Assembly (NCBI GenBank): GCA_030433115.1
Contig: JAUILH010000017.1
Location: forward strand, 1 to 43,824
DNA length: 43,824 nt
Reading direction: 5' to 3'
Source of the DNA: Bacteroidia bacterium
GTDB lineage: Bacteria; Bacteroidota; Bacteroidia; Flavobacteriales_D; JAUILH01
Shown here: positions 8,883-18,107 of the stretch, piece by piece
How positions within the stretch are numbered: position 1 is the stretch's first letter
Layout of the letters: every line of letters starts with the position of its first letter
The notes under the pieces: generated by a model
Seen by the model: only the letters and a program-made list of their open reading frames with translations
Database searches by the model: none
What the model was told of the DNA's origin: nothing
Translations under genes and position numbers: made by a program

Positions 8883-10775
8883 ATGATACCCAAAATAAAC
8901 TCCCTAAAAGATTACAAAGCAGCTTATAGAAAGAGTGTTGAAGATCCTGAAACTTATTGGAGTGATCTTGCCAAAACCTTTCAGTGGAAAAGACCCTGGG
9001 AAAAAGTGTTGGAGTGGAATTTTGAAGAACCCAAGGTCCAATGGTTCATCAATGGTACTCTGAATATCACGGAGAACTGTATTGATCGTCACCTGGCAGA
9101 CAAAGGAAATAAAACAGCCATACTGTGGGAACCAAATGACCCAAGCGAACGGGCTATCAAAATTACCTATGCAGAATTGCATGAAAAAGTGAATCAGTGT
9201 GCCAATATGCTGCTGAATCTCGGCGTACAAAAAGGCGATCGGGTTTGTTTATACATGCCAATGGTGCCGGAATTGGCCATAGCAACCTTGGCATGTGCCA
9301 GAATTGGAGCAGTCCATTCAGTGGTGTTTGCCGGGTTTTCTGCCAAAGCATTGGCTGACAGAATAAATGATTGTGATTGCAAGGTATTGCTCACCGCAGA
9401 TGAAGGGTTGAGAGGAGCCAAAACGGTTGATCTTAAAAAAATTGCTGATGACGCATTGGAGAATTGTGAGTGCATAGAAAAATGTGTTGTTTTTAAACGC
9501 ACTGGTGCTCAGGTCAACATGCTACCTGGAAGAGACGTCTGGTGGCATGACGAAATAGCTCATAGCAGCAAGGAACATTCGGCCCAGGAGATGGGTTCTG
9601 AGGACCCATTATTCATTTTATACACTTCCGGTTCAACTGGGAAACCAAAGGGAGTGGTGCACACCACAGGAGGTTACATGGTGTATGCCGAGTATTCGTT
9701 TAGAAACGTCTTTCAATATGAGGAGAACGATATTTATTGGTGTACGGCAGATATTGGTTGGATCACAGGTCATTCCTATATTGTTTATGGCCCCTTGCTG
9801 GCTGGTGCCACTACCGTGATGTTTGAAGGCGTGCCTACCTGGCCTGATGCAGGTCGTTTTTGGGAAGTGGTGGAGAAGCACAAAGTCAATTTGTTTTACA
9901 CTGCTCCTACTGCCATTCGTGCACTGCAGGCTTTTCCTGAGGACCTGGTTACAAAGCACGACCTAAGTTCCTTAAAAGTACTAGGCTCTGTTGGAGAACC
10001 CATTAACGAAGAGGCCTGGCATTGGTACAATAGCGTGGTAGGCAAAGAAAAATGTCCTATTGTGGATACCTGGTGGCAAACCGAGACTGGAGGGATCATG
10101 ATTTCACCTTTGGCGGGCATTACACCACTCAAGCCAAGCTATGCTACCTTGCCACTTCCGGGAATCCAACCTTGTTTGGTAGATTCCAATGGTCATGAAA
10201 TAGAAGGTAATGATGTTGAAGGTAATCTTTGTATCAAATTTCCCTGGCCAAGTATGCTTAGAACAACCTGGGGTGATCACGATCGTTGTAAACTGACCTA
10301 TTTCTCAACATATAAAGGCTATTATTTCACCGGTGATGGATGTAAACGAGATGAAAATGGCATGTACCGAATAACCGGTCGAGTAGATGATGTCATGAAT
10401 ATTTCCGGACACAGAATTGGAACTGCAGAGGTTGAAAATGCCATTAATGAGCATGAGGCTGTTATTGAGTCGGCTGTGGTCGGGTATCCGCATGATATCA
10501 AAGGTCAGGGAATTTACGCCTATGTGATTTGTTCTGGTAATTTGGATGATGAGCAGATGAGGCGGGAAATTTTGAATGTGGTGACCCAAGAAATTGGTCC
10601 GATCGCCAAACCCGATAAAATTCAGGTAGTTCCTGGTTTGCCTAAAACCAGATCTGGTAAAATCATGAGACGCATTCTTAGAAAAATTGCTGAAGGCGAT
10701 ACTTCAAACCTGGGTGATACTTCTACTTTACTGGATCCAAGTGTGGTTGAAGCAATTAAAAGCAATGCACTCTAA
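8883..10775 (+). CDS. acs: Acetyl-CoA synthetase (AMP-forming)
   Basis: Acs activates acetate with ATP and CoA to acetyl-CoA through acetyl-AMP, in the cytoplasm. Seen here: the ACS N-terminal cap (residues 1-60), the AMP-binding P-loop YTSGSTGKPKG near residue 247, the DTWWQTETGG motif, the hinge region ITGRVDDVMNISGHR near residue 497, and the C-terminal PKTRSGKIMRR containing the lysine that is acetylated for control in this family (near residue 592). The length of 630 residues is slightly short of the usual 650 but complete. I start at ATG 8883; the TTG nine bases earlier is in frame but unlikely. The stop overlaps the next ATG (TAATG), suggesting translational coupling. Confidence 0.97.
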   Translation: MIPKINSLKDYKAAYRKSVEDPETYWSDLAKTFQWKRPWEKVLEWNFEEPKVQWFINGTLNITENCIDRHLADKGNKTAILWEPNDPSERAIKITYAELHEKVNQCANMLLNLGVQKGDRVCLYMPMVPELAIATLACARIGAVHSVVFAGFSAKALADRINDCDCKVLLTADEGLRGAKTVDLKKIADDALENCECIEKCVVFKRTGAQVNMLPGRDVWWHDEIAHSSKEHSAQEMGSEDPLFILYTSGSTGKPKGVVHTTGGYMVYAEYSFRNVFQYEENDIYWCTADIGWITGHSYIVYGPLLAGATTVMFEGVPTWPDAGRFWEVVEKHKVNLFYTAPTAIRALQAFPEDLVTKHDLSSLKVLGSVGEPINEEAWHWYNSVVGKEKCPIVDTWWQTETGGIMISPLAGITPLKPSYATLPLPGIQPCLVDSNGHEIEGNDVEGNLCIKFPWPSMLRTTWGDHDRCKLTYFSTYKGYYFTGDGCKRDENGMYRITGRVDDVMNISGHRIGTAEVENAINEHEAVIESAVVGYPHDIKGQGIYAYVICSGNLDDEQMRREILNVVTQEIGPIAKPDKIQVVPGLPKTRSGKIMRRILRKIAEGDTSNLGDTSTLLDPSVVEAIKSNAL

Positions 10776-11239
10776 TGTCGCAAAACGACTTGCCTCCATC
10801 TAATTTTGATGATGATCGATTAAGAGAAGTCATTGATTACGCTTTGAGGGAAGATCCTGAAGCGGAAGAAAGAAGGGGTTTGAAAAAAAGATCTAAGAGG
10901 CTTTGGAAAGGCGTCAAAACCACTGCTAGAAAAGTTAAAAAAACGGCGAAAAGAGAACGCGAAGAAACCATCATTGCTGCTCAAATTCTCAGAAGATATA
11001 TGAGAGACAAAGACAGTGTGAGTGCAGAGGAGCTGGCTTTTCTCAAAGATCAGTCCATCGATATCATGAGAATTTTGCCCATTGTTGCAGTGCAGGCTTT
11101 TCCTGCGCCAGTGCCCATTACGCCATTTTTAATTGCACTTGGATCTAAAATTGGCATCAACCTGGTGCCCAAAGAACAGGTTCATCCTGATGAATACAGG
11201 GAACGCGTGCCAAAGGACAATCAAGGCAGACAAAATTGA
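10775..11239 (+). CDS. Small LETM1-like protein, overlapping acs
   Basis: This 154-residue protein has an acidic N-terminus, a strongly basic middle (K/R-rich, about residues 35-70), then a helix pair and a short hydrophobic stretch (RILPIVAVQAFPAPVPITPF, about 105-125) followed by INLVPKE. That order (basic helix, E-E-L-x-F-L-K, I-L-P-I-V-A-V-Q-A-F-P, L-P) resembles the short bacterial LETM1-like proteins. I recognise it by pattern only. There is no signal peptide. Its ATG shares a base with the acs stop, so it is almost certainly co-transcribed with acs. The function is unknown; membrane association is plausible. Confidence 0.8.
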   Translation: MSQNDLPPSNFDDDRLREVIDYALREDPEAEERRGLKKRSKRLWKGVKTTARKVKKTAKREREETIIAAQILRRYMRDKDSVSAEELAFLKDQSIDIMRILPIVAVQAFPAPVPITPFLIALGSKIGINLVPKEQVHPDEYRERVPKDNQGRQN

Positions 11240-11367
11240 ATTTTTATCGCATTTAATCTTCCTGTAACATGGCTAACTTCTTTTTAACCTAAGCAGTTTA
11301 ATGATGTAATACGACCGTAATTTTCTTCTAATCCATCCACTCTAGTTTCGCTAAAAAAAATCGAAAC

Positions 11368-14300
11368 ATGAGAAAATTGTACACAGCTTGCTTCTTATTG
11401 ATCGCTATGTGTGGTGGTGAAAATCTGAGAAGTCAAACAACAAAACCTGTCGAAATTCGACATATTGGAAGTTATCACACAGGAATATTTGATGGTGCTG
11501 CCGCAGAAATAACCGCATATGATGAGATTGGAAAAAGATTGTTTTTCACCAATGGCTCGGCAAATACTGTAGAAGTACTGGATATTTCTGATCCCAACAA
11601 TCCTGCCCACGTCAACTCAATAGATTTGAATGCGTACGGAGATGTGATTAATAGTATTATTGTTTGGGATGGTTTTCTTGCAGCGGCTATTCAAAATAGC
11701 AATGCTCAATTGAATGGTGTGGTTGTTTTTATGGATACCGCTGGCATGGTTTTAAATCAACTTACGGTTGGACCATTACCAGATATGATCTCAATATCTC
11801 CTGATCACAATAAAATTGTAGTTGCGAATGAAGGAGAGCCAGATGACGATTATTTAGTAGACCCAAATAGCTCAATTTCAATCATAGATGTAAGTAGTGG
11901 GAATATTGTTGGTTTGACATCAGCCAATGTAACCACCATAGATTTTACTTCATTCGAGAGCTACCGTCAAAGCTTTGAATCATCCGCCATCGATAATTGG
12001 AACTATACTTTAACACCTACAAGCTATGCCACAGAAACCGATAGCATTATTGATGGTAATGAGGATATCTGGGGCGTCATTCAGGAGTTTACAGGTGATA
12101 TTGACAATGCTTGTCATGGAGATTTGTTTATTGGTGGTCAGGATTTAGACAACGGAAATGGTGGTGGATCTTTTGTGCACACCATAGATTTTGACCCAGT
12201 TGCTTTGGTTAATACCAATCAAGCATATTTGTCATTTAAATACCAGACGATTGGATATGACGGTACGGATAGTGCAGGTTATTATGTAGAATTCGATAAC
12301 GGTACAACATGGAACAACTATACAGCTCTGAGTAAAGACACTACCTGGAATAAAGTAAGCATTGCGATTCCTCTCGGATCAACCCATATTAGACTTAGAC
12401 TGGCTGCTCGCCAAAATGGTTCAACCGACTACATTGGTTTTGATGACGTTGAATTAAGATTTTTTGATGAAAGTGTCAACATCTACGGAGCCAATCGTTT
12501 CGCGTCTGTTGCTCAGGATTTGGAACCAGAATATGTGTGTATTGACGGTAACTCGCAGTTAGCGCATGTTACGCTTCAAGAAAATAATGCTTTCGCAACC
12601 ATAGATTTGAATACAGCGCAAATTATAAGCGTAACTGGCTTAGGGTATAAGGATCATTCACTACCCGGAAATGGTCTGGATGCCAGTAATACTAACCCAA
12701 CGATTAACATTACAAATTGGCCAATTAAAGGGATGTACCAACCAGACGCCATGAGCTGCTATGAGGTGGCAGGCACAAAATACTATGTATTTGCCAATGA
12801 AGGAGATTCCAGAGACTATGACGGTTATTCCGAAGAAGAAAGAGTGAAGGATGTGACTTTGGATGCCACCGTATTCCCTAATGCCGCAACACTTCAATTA
12901 GATGACGAGTTGGGGAGACTCAAAATTACAAGTTCAAAAGGAGATATTGATTGTGATGGTGAATACGAGGAAATCTACAGCTACGGAAGCCGGTCGTTTT
13001 CAATTGTTGATGAAAATGGCAACCTGGTGTACGACAGTGGTGATGATTTTGAGCAAATTACTGCAACCGAGTATCCCTTGGATTTCAACTCAACAGATGA
13101 TGACAATACCAGCTTCAAGAATAGAAGTGATGACAAAGGTCCGGAGCCAGAAGGTTTGGCAATGGCAAAAATCAACAACCGTCACTATGCATTTATTGGA
13201 TTAGAGAGAATAGGAGGCATTATGGTATATGATGTTTCTGACCCAACAGCTCCACAGTATTTGCAATATCTTAATAGAAGAGACTTCTCACAAAATGAAA
13301 CGGATTCTGCTGCTCTGGATTTAGCACCTGAAGGATTGGTGTTTATTCCGAAGGCGAAAAGCCCCAATAAAAGAGACCTTTTGGTTGTGTCGAATGAGAT
13401 AAGTGGAACTGTAAGCATTTATCAAATCGACATTAACAATACAATTAATGGCCCAATTGCGCTGGACACATTTGGCTTGAATTCACCTGATACAATAGGA
13501 ACCTATGGTCAGATGATTTATGAAGGTGGAATTTCTGGCTTACTCCCAAAACCAGGAACAAATGATCAATACTTTCTCATCACAGATAGAGGACCAAACG
13601 TATCTGCTGTAAATCACAATTTGGCAACCGGAATGAATGAAAAATTGTTTCCCTTTGTCAATTATGCGCCTAAAGTAATTGAGGTGACAGCGAATGCTGG
13701 TGTGCTTGCGGTGGACTCATCATATAGTTTAAGCAGACCTTCAGGAACAAATGTTACAGGTTTGCCATTGCCTGCCGGACTTGGCAATACCGGTGAAACA
13801 GCCTGGTCGGATACATTGGCCAATTTAGCTGGAACTGATGCATGGGGAATCGATTCAGAAGGTCTGACGATAGACAATCAAGGCAACTATTGGGTATGTG
13901 ATGAATATGGTGCTTCCGTATGGCAACTAAACTCAAATTTTCAAGTCATAAAAAGGTACACACCTTTTACAAATGAATTGGAAGATGTTCAGCTGGATAC
14001 TATGGCTGGAAAAAGACGCCCCAATAGAGGGTTTGAAGGAGTGGCATACACACCAAATGGAAAAGTATATGCCATTCTGCAAAGTCCGGTTTACAACCCA
14101 GGCAGTGTAGCATCAGATAATTCCCGAATTCATAGAATCATCGAGATCGACCCTGCCACTGGCGATCAAAATACATACGCATATGAGCACAACGAACCAA
14201 TTGGAGATATTTTGAACAAGGATTGGAAATTGGGAGATTTGGTTGCGATCAATAACACAGAGTTTTTAGTAATTGAACATGCACAAAAGGGTGCCTGGAA

Positions 14301-15348
14301 TTATAAGGATGTTTATAAAATTGATATCTCCGGTGCTACACCAATTACTGTTGAAGATTTTGGAGGTCTGACATTGGAAGAACTTCAAGACTCAGTGGGT
14401 CTTGACATGAACGGGATTACAGTAGTTGAAAAAACACATGTGTTAGACTTGCTTGAGAATGGCTGGGATTTGAACCATGATAAACCAGAAGGGATTGCAG
14501 TTTTAAACGATACCACGATCGCATTGGTGAATGACAATGATTATGGGATTAGTTCACCAAATTCAGACGGTAACGTGGCCTTTACGGGTGCAACAACTAG
14601 ATTATATCAGTATACTTTACCCAATAGTTTAAACTTGGTTTCTCCATTTTGTGAGGTGGAAATTTTGACGGCAGATACAACGATTTGTCCTGGTGACCTG
14701 GTAACTGTGGATGCAGAAGCTGGTTTTGCCAGCTACGATTGGAATGATCTGCAAACAGGAAGCTCTGTTAATTTTGGAAACGCAGGTCAATACTATGTAA
14801 ACGCTACAAATGCGAATGGATGTGTGGCCAGTGACACCTTCAATTTAAGCGAACACACTTTGCCAGGAGTGGCTCTGGGAACCGATCAAATAATCTGTAT
14901 CAATCATGACATTACACTTGATGCCGGTGCAGGATTTACTGATTATGATTGGAGTACTGGTGGAACCTTACAAACAGAATTGATTACAGGAAGTTCTTTG
15001 GGTGTGGGCGTGCATACCATAGACGTGCTAGCCACAGACATGAATGGGTGTAACAATTCCGATACTCTGGTTCTCACAGTTGACGCCTGTACTGACATTG
15101 ATCAACCAGAAGGATTTAAGATGAATGTCTATCCTAATCCAGTGTTGACTAATCTAAATCTGGAGAACAAAGGGCAGGCTCCATTTAACGTACAGTTGAT
15201 CAATATTTTGGGAGAGACCATTCAAACTATGAGGGTGGATGGACAGAACACACAAAGTATTGATATGACAGCTTTTGCCTCAGGTACTTATTTTATTAAA
15301 GTATTTGATGGTGAGAAAGAACATACCCTAAAGCTGTTGAAGCTGTAA
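11368..15348 (+). CDS. Secreted choice-of-anchor I / esterase-like phytase-type protein with T9SS type A sorting domain
   Basis: 1326 residues with a signal peptide (TACFLLIAMCGG). Domains in order: a choice-of-anchor I beta-propeller (about 30-190 and 370-690; typical strings VANEGEPDDD, QDLEPEYV, GYKDHSLPGNGLD, ANEGDSRDYDGY); an insertion of about 175 residues (195-370) with a jelly-roll look (SFKYQTIGYDG, IGFDDVELRF); an esterase-like-activity-of-phytase domain (about 715-1090; ITDRGPNVSA, DSEGLTID, FEGVAYTPNGKVYA, KPEGIAVLND); two short Ig-like units (about 1095-1245); and a type A sorting tail with MNVYPNPV and a final KLLKL. The family is often annotated as alkaline-phosphatase-like, so a secreted phosphoester hydrolase is plausible but unproven. 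It is flanked by its own 130-base leader region and a terminator. Confidence 0.88.
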   Translation: MRKLYTACFLLIAMCGGENLRSQTTKPVEIRHIGSYHTGIFDGAAAEITAYDEIGKRLFFTNGSANTVEVLDISDPNNPAHVNSIDLNAYGDVINSIIVWDGFLAAAIQNSNAQLNGVVVFMDTAGMVLNQLTVGPLPDMISISPDHNKIVVANEGEPDDDYLVDPNSSISIIDVSSGNIVGLTSANVTTIDFTSFESYRQSFESSAIDNWNYTLTPTSYATETDSIIDGNEDIWGVIQEFTGDIDNACHGDLFIGGQDLDNGNGGGSFVHTIDFDPVALVNTNQAYLSFKYQTIGYDGTDSAGYYVEFDNGTTWNNYTALSKDTTWNKVSIAIPLGSTHIRLRLAARQNGSTDYIGFDDVELRFFDESVNIYGANRFASVAQDLEPEYVCIDGNSQLAHVTLQENNAFATIDLNTAQIISVTGLGYKDHSLPGNGLDASNTNPTINITNWPIKGMYQPDAMSCYEVAGTKYYVFANEGDSRDYDGYSEEERVKDVTLDATVFPNAATLQLDDELGRLKITSSKGDIDCDGEYEEIYSYGSRSFSIVDENGNLVYDSGDDFEQITATEYPLDFNSTDDDNTSFKNRSDDKGPEPEGLAMAKINNRHYAFIGLERIGGIMVYDVSDPTAPQYLQYLNRRDFSQNETDSAALDLAPEGLVFIPKAKSPNKRDLLVVSNEISGTVSIYQIDINNTINGPIALDTFGLNSPDTIGTYGQMIYEGGISGLLPKPGTNDQYFLITDRGPNVSAVNHNLATGMNEKLFPFVNYAPKVIEVTANAGVLAVDSSYSLSRPSGTNVTGLPLPAGLGNTGETAWSDTLANLAGTDAWGIDSEGLTIDNQGNYWVCDEYGASVWQLNSNFQVIKRYTPFTNELEDVQLDTMAGKRRPNRGFEGVAYTPNGKVYAILQSPVYNPGSVASDNSRIHRIIEIDPATGDQNTYAYEHNEPIGDILNKDWKLGDLVAINNTEFLVIEHAQKGAWNYKDVYKIDISGATPITVEDFGGLTLEELQDSVGLDMNGITVVEKTHVLDLLENGWDLNHDKPEGIAVLNDTTIALVNDNDYGISSPNSDGNVAFTGATTRLYQYTLPNSLNLVSPFCEVEILTADTTICPGDLVTVDAEAGFASYDWNDLQTGSSVNFGNAGQYYVNATNANGCVASDTFNLSEHTLPGVALGTDQIICINHDITLDAGAGFTDYDWSTGGTLQTELITGSSLGVGVHTIDVLATDMNGCNNSDTLVLTVDACTDIDQPEGFKMNVYPNPVLTNLNLENKGQAPFNVQLINILGETIQTMRVDGQNTQSIDMTAFASGTYFIKVFDGEKEHTLKLLKL

Positions 15349-15363
15349 ACTATATACCGCAAG

Positions 15364-15398
15364 AAAAAAAGCCGTTTCTGAAAAGGAACGGCTTTTTT
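15364..15398. terminator. Bidirectional terminator between convergent genes
   Basis: A run of seven A, the arms GCCGTTTC and GGAACGGC around a short loop, then six T, form a hairpin with a U-run on either strand. It lies between the stops of the secreted hydrolase-like gene (rightward) and tyrS (leftward), so it can serve both. Confidence 0.88.
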
Positions 15399-15416
15399 GA
15401 ATTCTATTTTCTGGGT

Positions 15417-16700
15417 TTAAACCACAGTGATCACAAAGTGCTTCTTCTTACCCTTTGACACCACCATGTATCTGCCATTAATGAAGTCATCCCTAGACAC
15501 TGTTTTATCCAAACCAATCTTAGCTTTATTGATGGACATCATGTTCTGTTGTAAAGAACGTCTGGCTTCACCATTGGACGTACAAATCTTGTTTTGAGTT
15601 AAACCTGCTAAGAACTGAATGGCATCCACTGCTCCAGCTAATTCTGCAGACGATACTTCAATTTGCTCGAAGGACTGTGTGGCAGACATGAATTCAGCTT
15701 CTGGCATGGCATGTAACTCATCCTTACCAATAGATCGGTCAAACATAATGTTGTTATCCAATGACAAACCGTCGTAATCGGCTTGAGAATGCACCCGGAT
15801 TGTAATGTCTTTGCCCAATTCTTTTTGTAGCAATTTCTTATCAGGGTTTTTGGCGTGCTCTGCTTCAAGCGTTTCAATGTTTTCTTTGGTCTTCAGCGTG
15901 AAGATTCGAATGTATTTGGCAGCATCCTCATCCGAAGAATTCAACCAATACTGGTAAAAGTCCCTAACACTGGTTCGGTTTTTATCTAACCAAACATTGC
16001 CACCTTCTGTTTTACCAAATTTACTGCCGTCTGCTTTTTTAATTAAGGGTGTGGTTAATGCAAAAGCTTCTCCACCATCTTTCCTGCGGATCAACTCAGT
16101 TCCCGTGACAATATTTCCCCACTGGTCAGAACCGCCCAATTGAATTTTAGCGCCTTTGTGTTTCCACAAGTAATAAAAATCGTAACCCTGAACCAGTTGG
16201 TAAGAAAATTCGGTAAAAGATAAACCTGTTTCCAAACGTGTCTTAACTGAATCTTTTGCCATCATGTAATTGATGGAAATATGCTTGCCAACATCTCTGA
16301 TGAAATCAAGAAAACTCATATCCTTGAACCAGTCGTAATTGTTGGCCATTTCAGCTGAATTATCACCACAATCAAAATCCAGAAACTGTTCCAGTTGTTT
16401 TTTAACGGCATTTAAATTGTGATTTAAAGTATCACTGTCCAACAAATTTCTTTCAGCTGATTTTCCGGATGGATCTCCCACCATCCCTGTAGCACCACCA
16501 ACCAAGGCAATGGGCTTATGGCCACATCTTTGGAAATGTACCAAGGTCATAATTTGAACCAGACTACCAATGTGAAGTGAATCGGCTGTTGGGTCAAAAC
16601 CAATATAACCGGCTGTGGTGCCCTGGTTTAGCATTTCCTCAGTTCCGGGCATCATATCATGAATCATCCCGCGCCATGTCATTTCTTCTACAAAGTTCAT
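15417..16700 (-). CDS. tyrS: Tyrosyl-tRNA synthetase
   Basis: Charges tRNA-Tyr with tyrosine in the cytoplasm (class I synthetase). The 427-residue length fits the bacterial TyrRS family. Signature HIGS at residues 43-46 (HIGH-like), tyrosine-pocket strings QGYD (171-174) and GGSDQWGN (189-196), and the KMSKS-type loop as KFGKT (227-231). The C-terminal 80 or so residues look like an S4 RNA-binding domain (GEARRSLQQ, INGRYMVVSKGKKKHFVI). A Bacteroidota promoter box lies 19 bases before the ATG, and the epimerase gene diverges from the same short region. Confidence 0.98.
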   Translation of the reverse strand: MNFVEEMTWRGMIHDMMPGTEEMLNQGTTAGYIGFDPTADSLHIGSLVQIMTLVHFQRCGHKPIALVGGATGMVGDPSGKSAERNLLDSDTLNHNLNAVKKQLEQFLDFDCGDNSAEMANNYDWFKDMSFLDFIRDVGKHISINYMMAKDSVKTRLETGLSFTEFSYQLVQGYDFYYLWKHKGAKIQLGGSDQWGNIVTGTELIRRKDGGEAFALTTPLIKKADGSKFGKTEGGNVWLDKNRTSVRDFYQYWLNSSDEDAAKYIRIFTLKTKENIETLEAEHAKNPDKKLLQKELGKDITIRVHSQADYDGLSLDNNIMFDRSIGKDELHAMPEAEFMSATQSFEQIEVSSAELAGAVDAIQFLAGLTQNKICTSNGEARRSLQQNMMSINKAKIGLDKTVSRDDFINGRYMVVSKGKKKHFVITVV

Positions 16701-16719
16701 CGGTACAAAAATTAGGGGT

Positions 16720-16727
16720 CAAAGATA
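16720..16727 (-). promoter_or_regulatory. Predicted -7 box of tyrS promoter
   Basis: The minus strand reads TATCTTTG, an exact match to the Bacteroidota housekeeping -7 consensus TAnnTTTG, 19 bases before the tyrS ATG. No clear -33 TTG is seen; TTCG is the closest. This predicts a 5' leader of roughly 15 bases. Confidence 0.5.
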
Positions 16728-16771
16728 GCGTTATATTCAATAAACGAACTTAAGCCAAACACAATAAATCC

Positions 16772-16779
16772 TACATTTG
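16772..16779 (+). promoter_or_regulatory. Predicted -7 box, leaderless, of epimerase gene
   Basis: TACATTTG matches TAnnTTTG exactly and ends four bases before the ATG at 16784. With the usual spacing, transcription would start on or next to the A of ATG, giving a leaderless mRNA. Confidence 0.5.
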
Positions 16780-16783
16780 TGCT

Positions 16784-17788
16784 ATGATTTTGGTAACGGG
16801 TGGTACTGGATTGGTTGGAAGTCATCTCCTCATGAAGTTGTATCATGAAGGACAATCTGCCAGGGTATTGAGTAGACAAACAACATGGCCGAATCATATG
16901 GATAAAGTGCTTGATTACTACCAAATCGATCCAAATTCATTCAAGGAAAAGTTTCAGCTCTACCAGGGAGATGTCACAGATATCGTAAGTCTGGGAGGCG
17001 CTTTTGAAGGCATCAAAAAAGTATACCACTGTGCTGCGCTGGTGTCGTTTAAGCAATCCGATTATTATAAAATGATGGACATCAATGTAAACGGAACCAG
17101 CAATGTAGTGAATATGTGTTTAGATGCGCAAATTGGCAAGTTGTGTTATGTGAGTTCTACGGCGGCCATTGGAAAAAAAGGAAATGAGACCATTATAGTT
17201 GAAGACGGCGAATGGGTGAGAGAACTGAATAGCAGTAATTACGCTAAAAGTAAGTTTTTGTCTGAACGAGAGGTTTGGAGAGGGCAGGAAGAAGGTTTAG
17301 ATGTGGTCATTGCCAATCCATGTGTGGTTTTGGGACCAGGAAACTGGGAGGAATCCAGCGCTGCATTGTTCAAACAAGCTTCAAAGGGATTGAAGTTTTA
17401 CACTGGTGGAAGCAATGCTTTTGTAGATGCAAGAGACGTGGGTGATTGCCTATATCAATTGATGGAATCTGAGATCAAAGGTGAGCGTTTTCTGGTGATT
17501 GGACACAATTTGACATTTAAGGTTTTATTCGACAAATTGTCTGTGGCATTTGGACATAAAAAACCGAGCAAACAAGCGCCACGTTGGTTGAGCAATATTG
17601 GCTGGCGAGTGGAAGGTGTTCTTGCCTGGTTGACCAGAAGAAAACCTAGAATTACCAAGGAAACTGTGGCGAGTGCTTATACCAATGTTTCATATTCAAA
17701 CGAGAAGATTAAATCAGCGCTGAACATGGACTTCAGGTCCATTGAAGATACTGTTGAGCATGGGTTAGGATTTTATAAATCTAATTGA
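16784..17788 (+). CDS. NAD-dependent epimerase/dehydratase (extended SDR)
   Basis: This 334-residue protein has the nucleotide-binding Rossmann motif TGGTGLVGSH at residues 5-14 and the extended-SDR catalytic arrangement: SSTAAIG followed by Y-A-K-S-K, in which Tyr and Lys are the active pair. The closing third is shortened and basic (WLTRRKPRITKET). The family acts on nucleotide sugars, or on dihydroflavonol-like or sterol-like substrates. The exact substrate cannot be read from the sequence. It has its own promoter and overlaps the convergent DUF4296 gene by eight bases at its 3' end. Confidence 0.88.
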   Translation: MILVTGGTGLVGSHLLMKLYHEGQSARVLSRQTTWPNHMDKVLDYYQIDPNSFKEKFQLYQGDVTDIVSLGGAFEGIKKVYHCAALVSFKQSDYYKMMDINVNGTSNVVNMCLDAQIGKLCYVSSTAAIGKKGNETIIVEDGEWVRELNSSNYAKSKFLSEREVWRGQEEGLDVVIANPCVVLGPGNWEESSAALFKQASKGLKFYTGGSNAFVDARDVGDCLYQLMESEIKGERFLVIGHNLTFKVLFDKLSVAFGHKKPSKQAPRWLSNIGWRVEGVLAWLTRRKPRITKETVASAYTNVSYSNEKIKSALNMDFRSIEDTVEHGLGFYKSN

Positions 17789-18107
17789 ACCCCTCTTTCT
17801 CCAACTTCCTCAAGCGTTTCTGAACCTTTTCGAAAATGGTTTTCATTCTATTGAGGTCCTCCGAATAATGGTCATAGGATTTTTCGAATTCTTCTTTGGT
17901 AACGCCATGCTTCTCAAAGACCTCCGTATAGTAGCCCTGAACACTGCGCAGAGCATCCATGTCTTTTCCCAATTCGTAGCTCACCACGGCATCTGCCAAA
18001 TGAATGTCGGTTAAAATTTCTACAAATTTATCTTCTTCAATGTAGCCTTCATCAGGATTGGAGCACCCTATGGATATCAGCAATATGGCGCCTAGGAACC
18101 ATTTCAT
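17781..18107 (-). CDS. DUF4296 lipoprotein
   Basis: 108 residues with a short hydrophobic leader and a lipobox-like I-S-I-G-C placing the lipidated Cys at residue 15. The remainder is helical and charged (FVEILTDIHLADAVVSYELG, then YYTEVFEKHGVTKEEFEKSY), which is the pattern of the Bacteroidota-specific DUF4296 family; its function is not known. It is the last gene of a three-gene operon, and its ATG overlaps the dihydroorotase stop by four bases (ATGA). It is probably anchored in the outer or inner membrane facing the periplasm. Confidence 0.88.
   Translation of the reverse strand: MKWFLGAILLISIGCSNPDEGYIEEDKFVEILTDIHLADAVVSYELGKDMDALRSVQGYYTEVFEKHGVTKEEFEKSYDHYSEDLNRMKTIFEKVQKRLRKLEKEGFN

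Noticed and set aside
11320..11350. Near-match promoter boxes (TAATTTTC, TAGTTTCG) before the gene at 11368
   Set aside because: Each has one mismatch to TAnnTTTG at a conserved position and no TTG at the right distance, so I do not annotate them.
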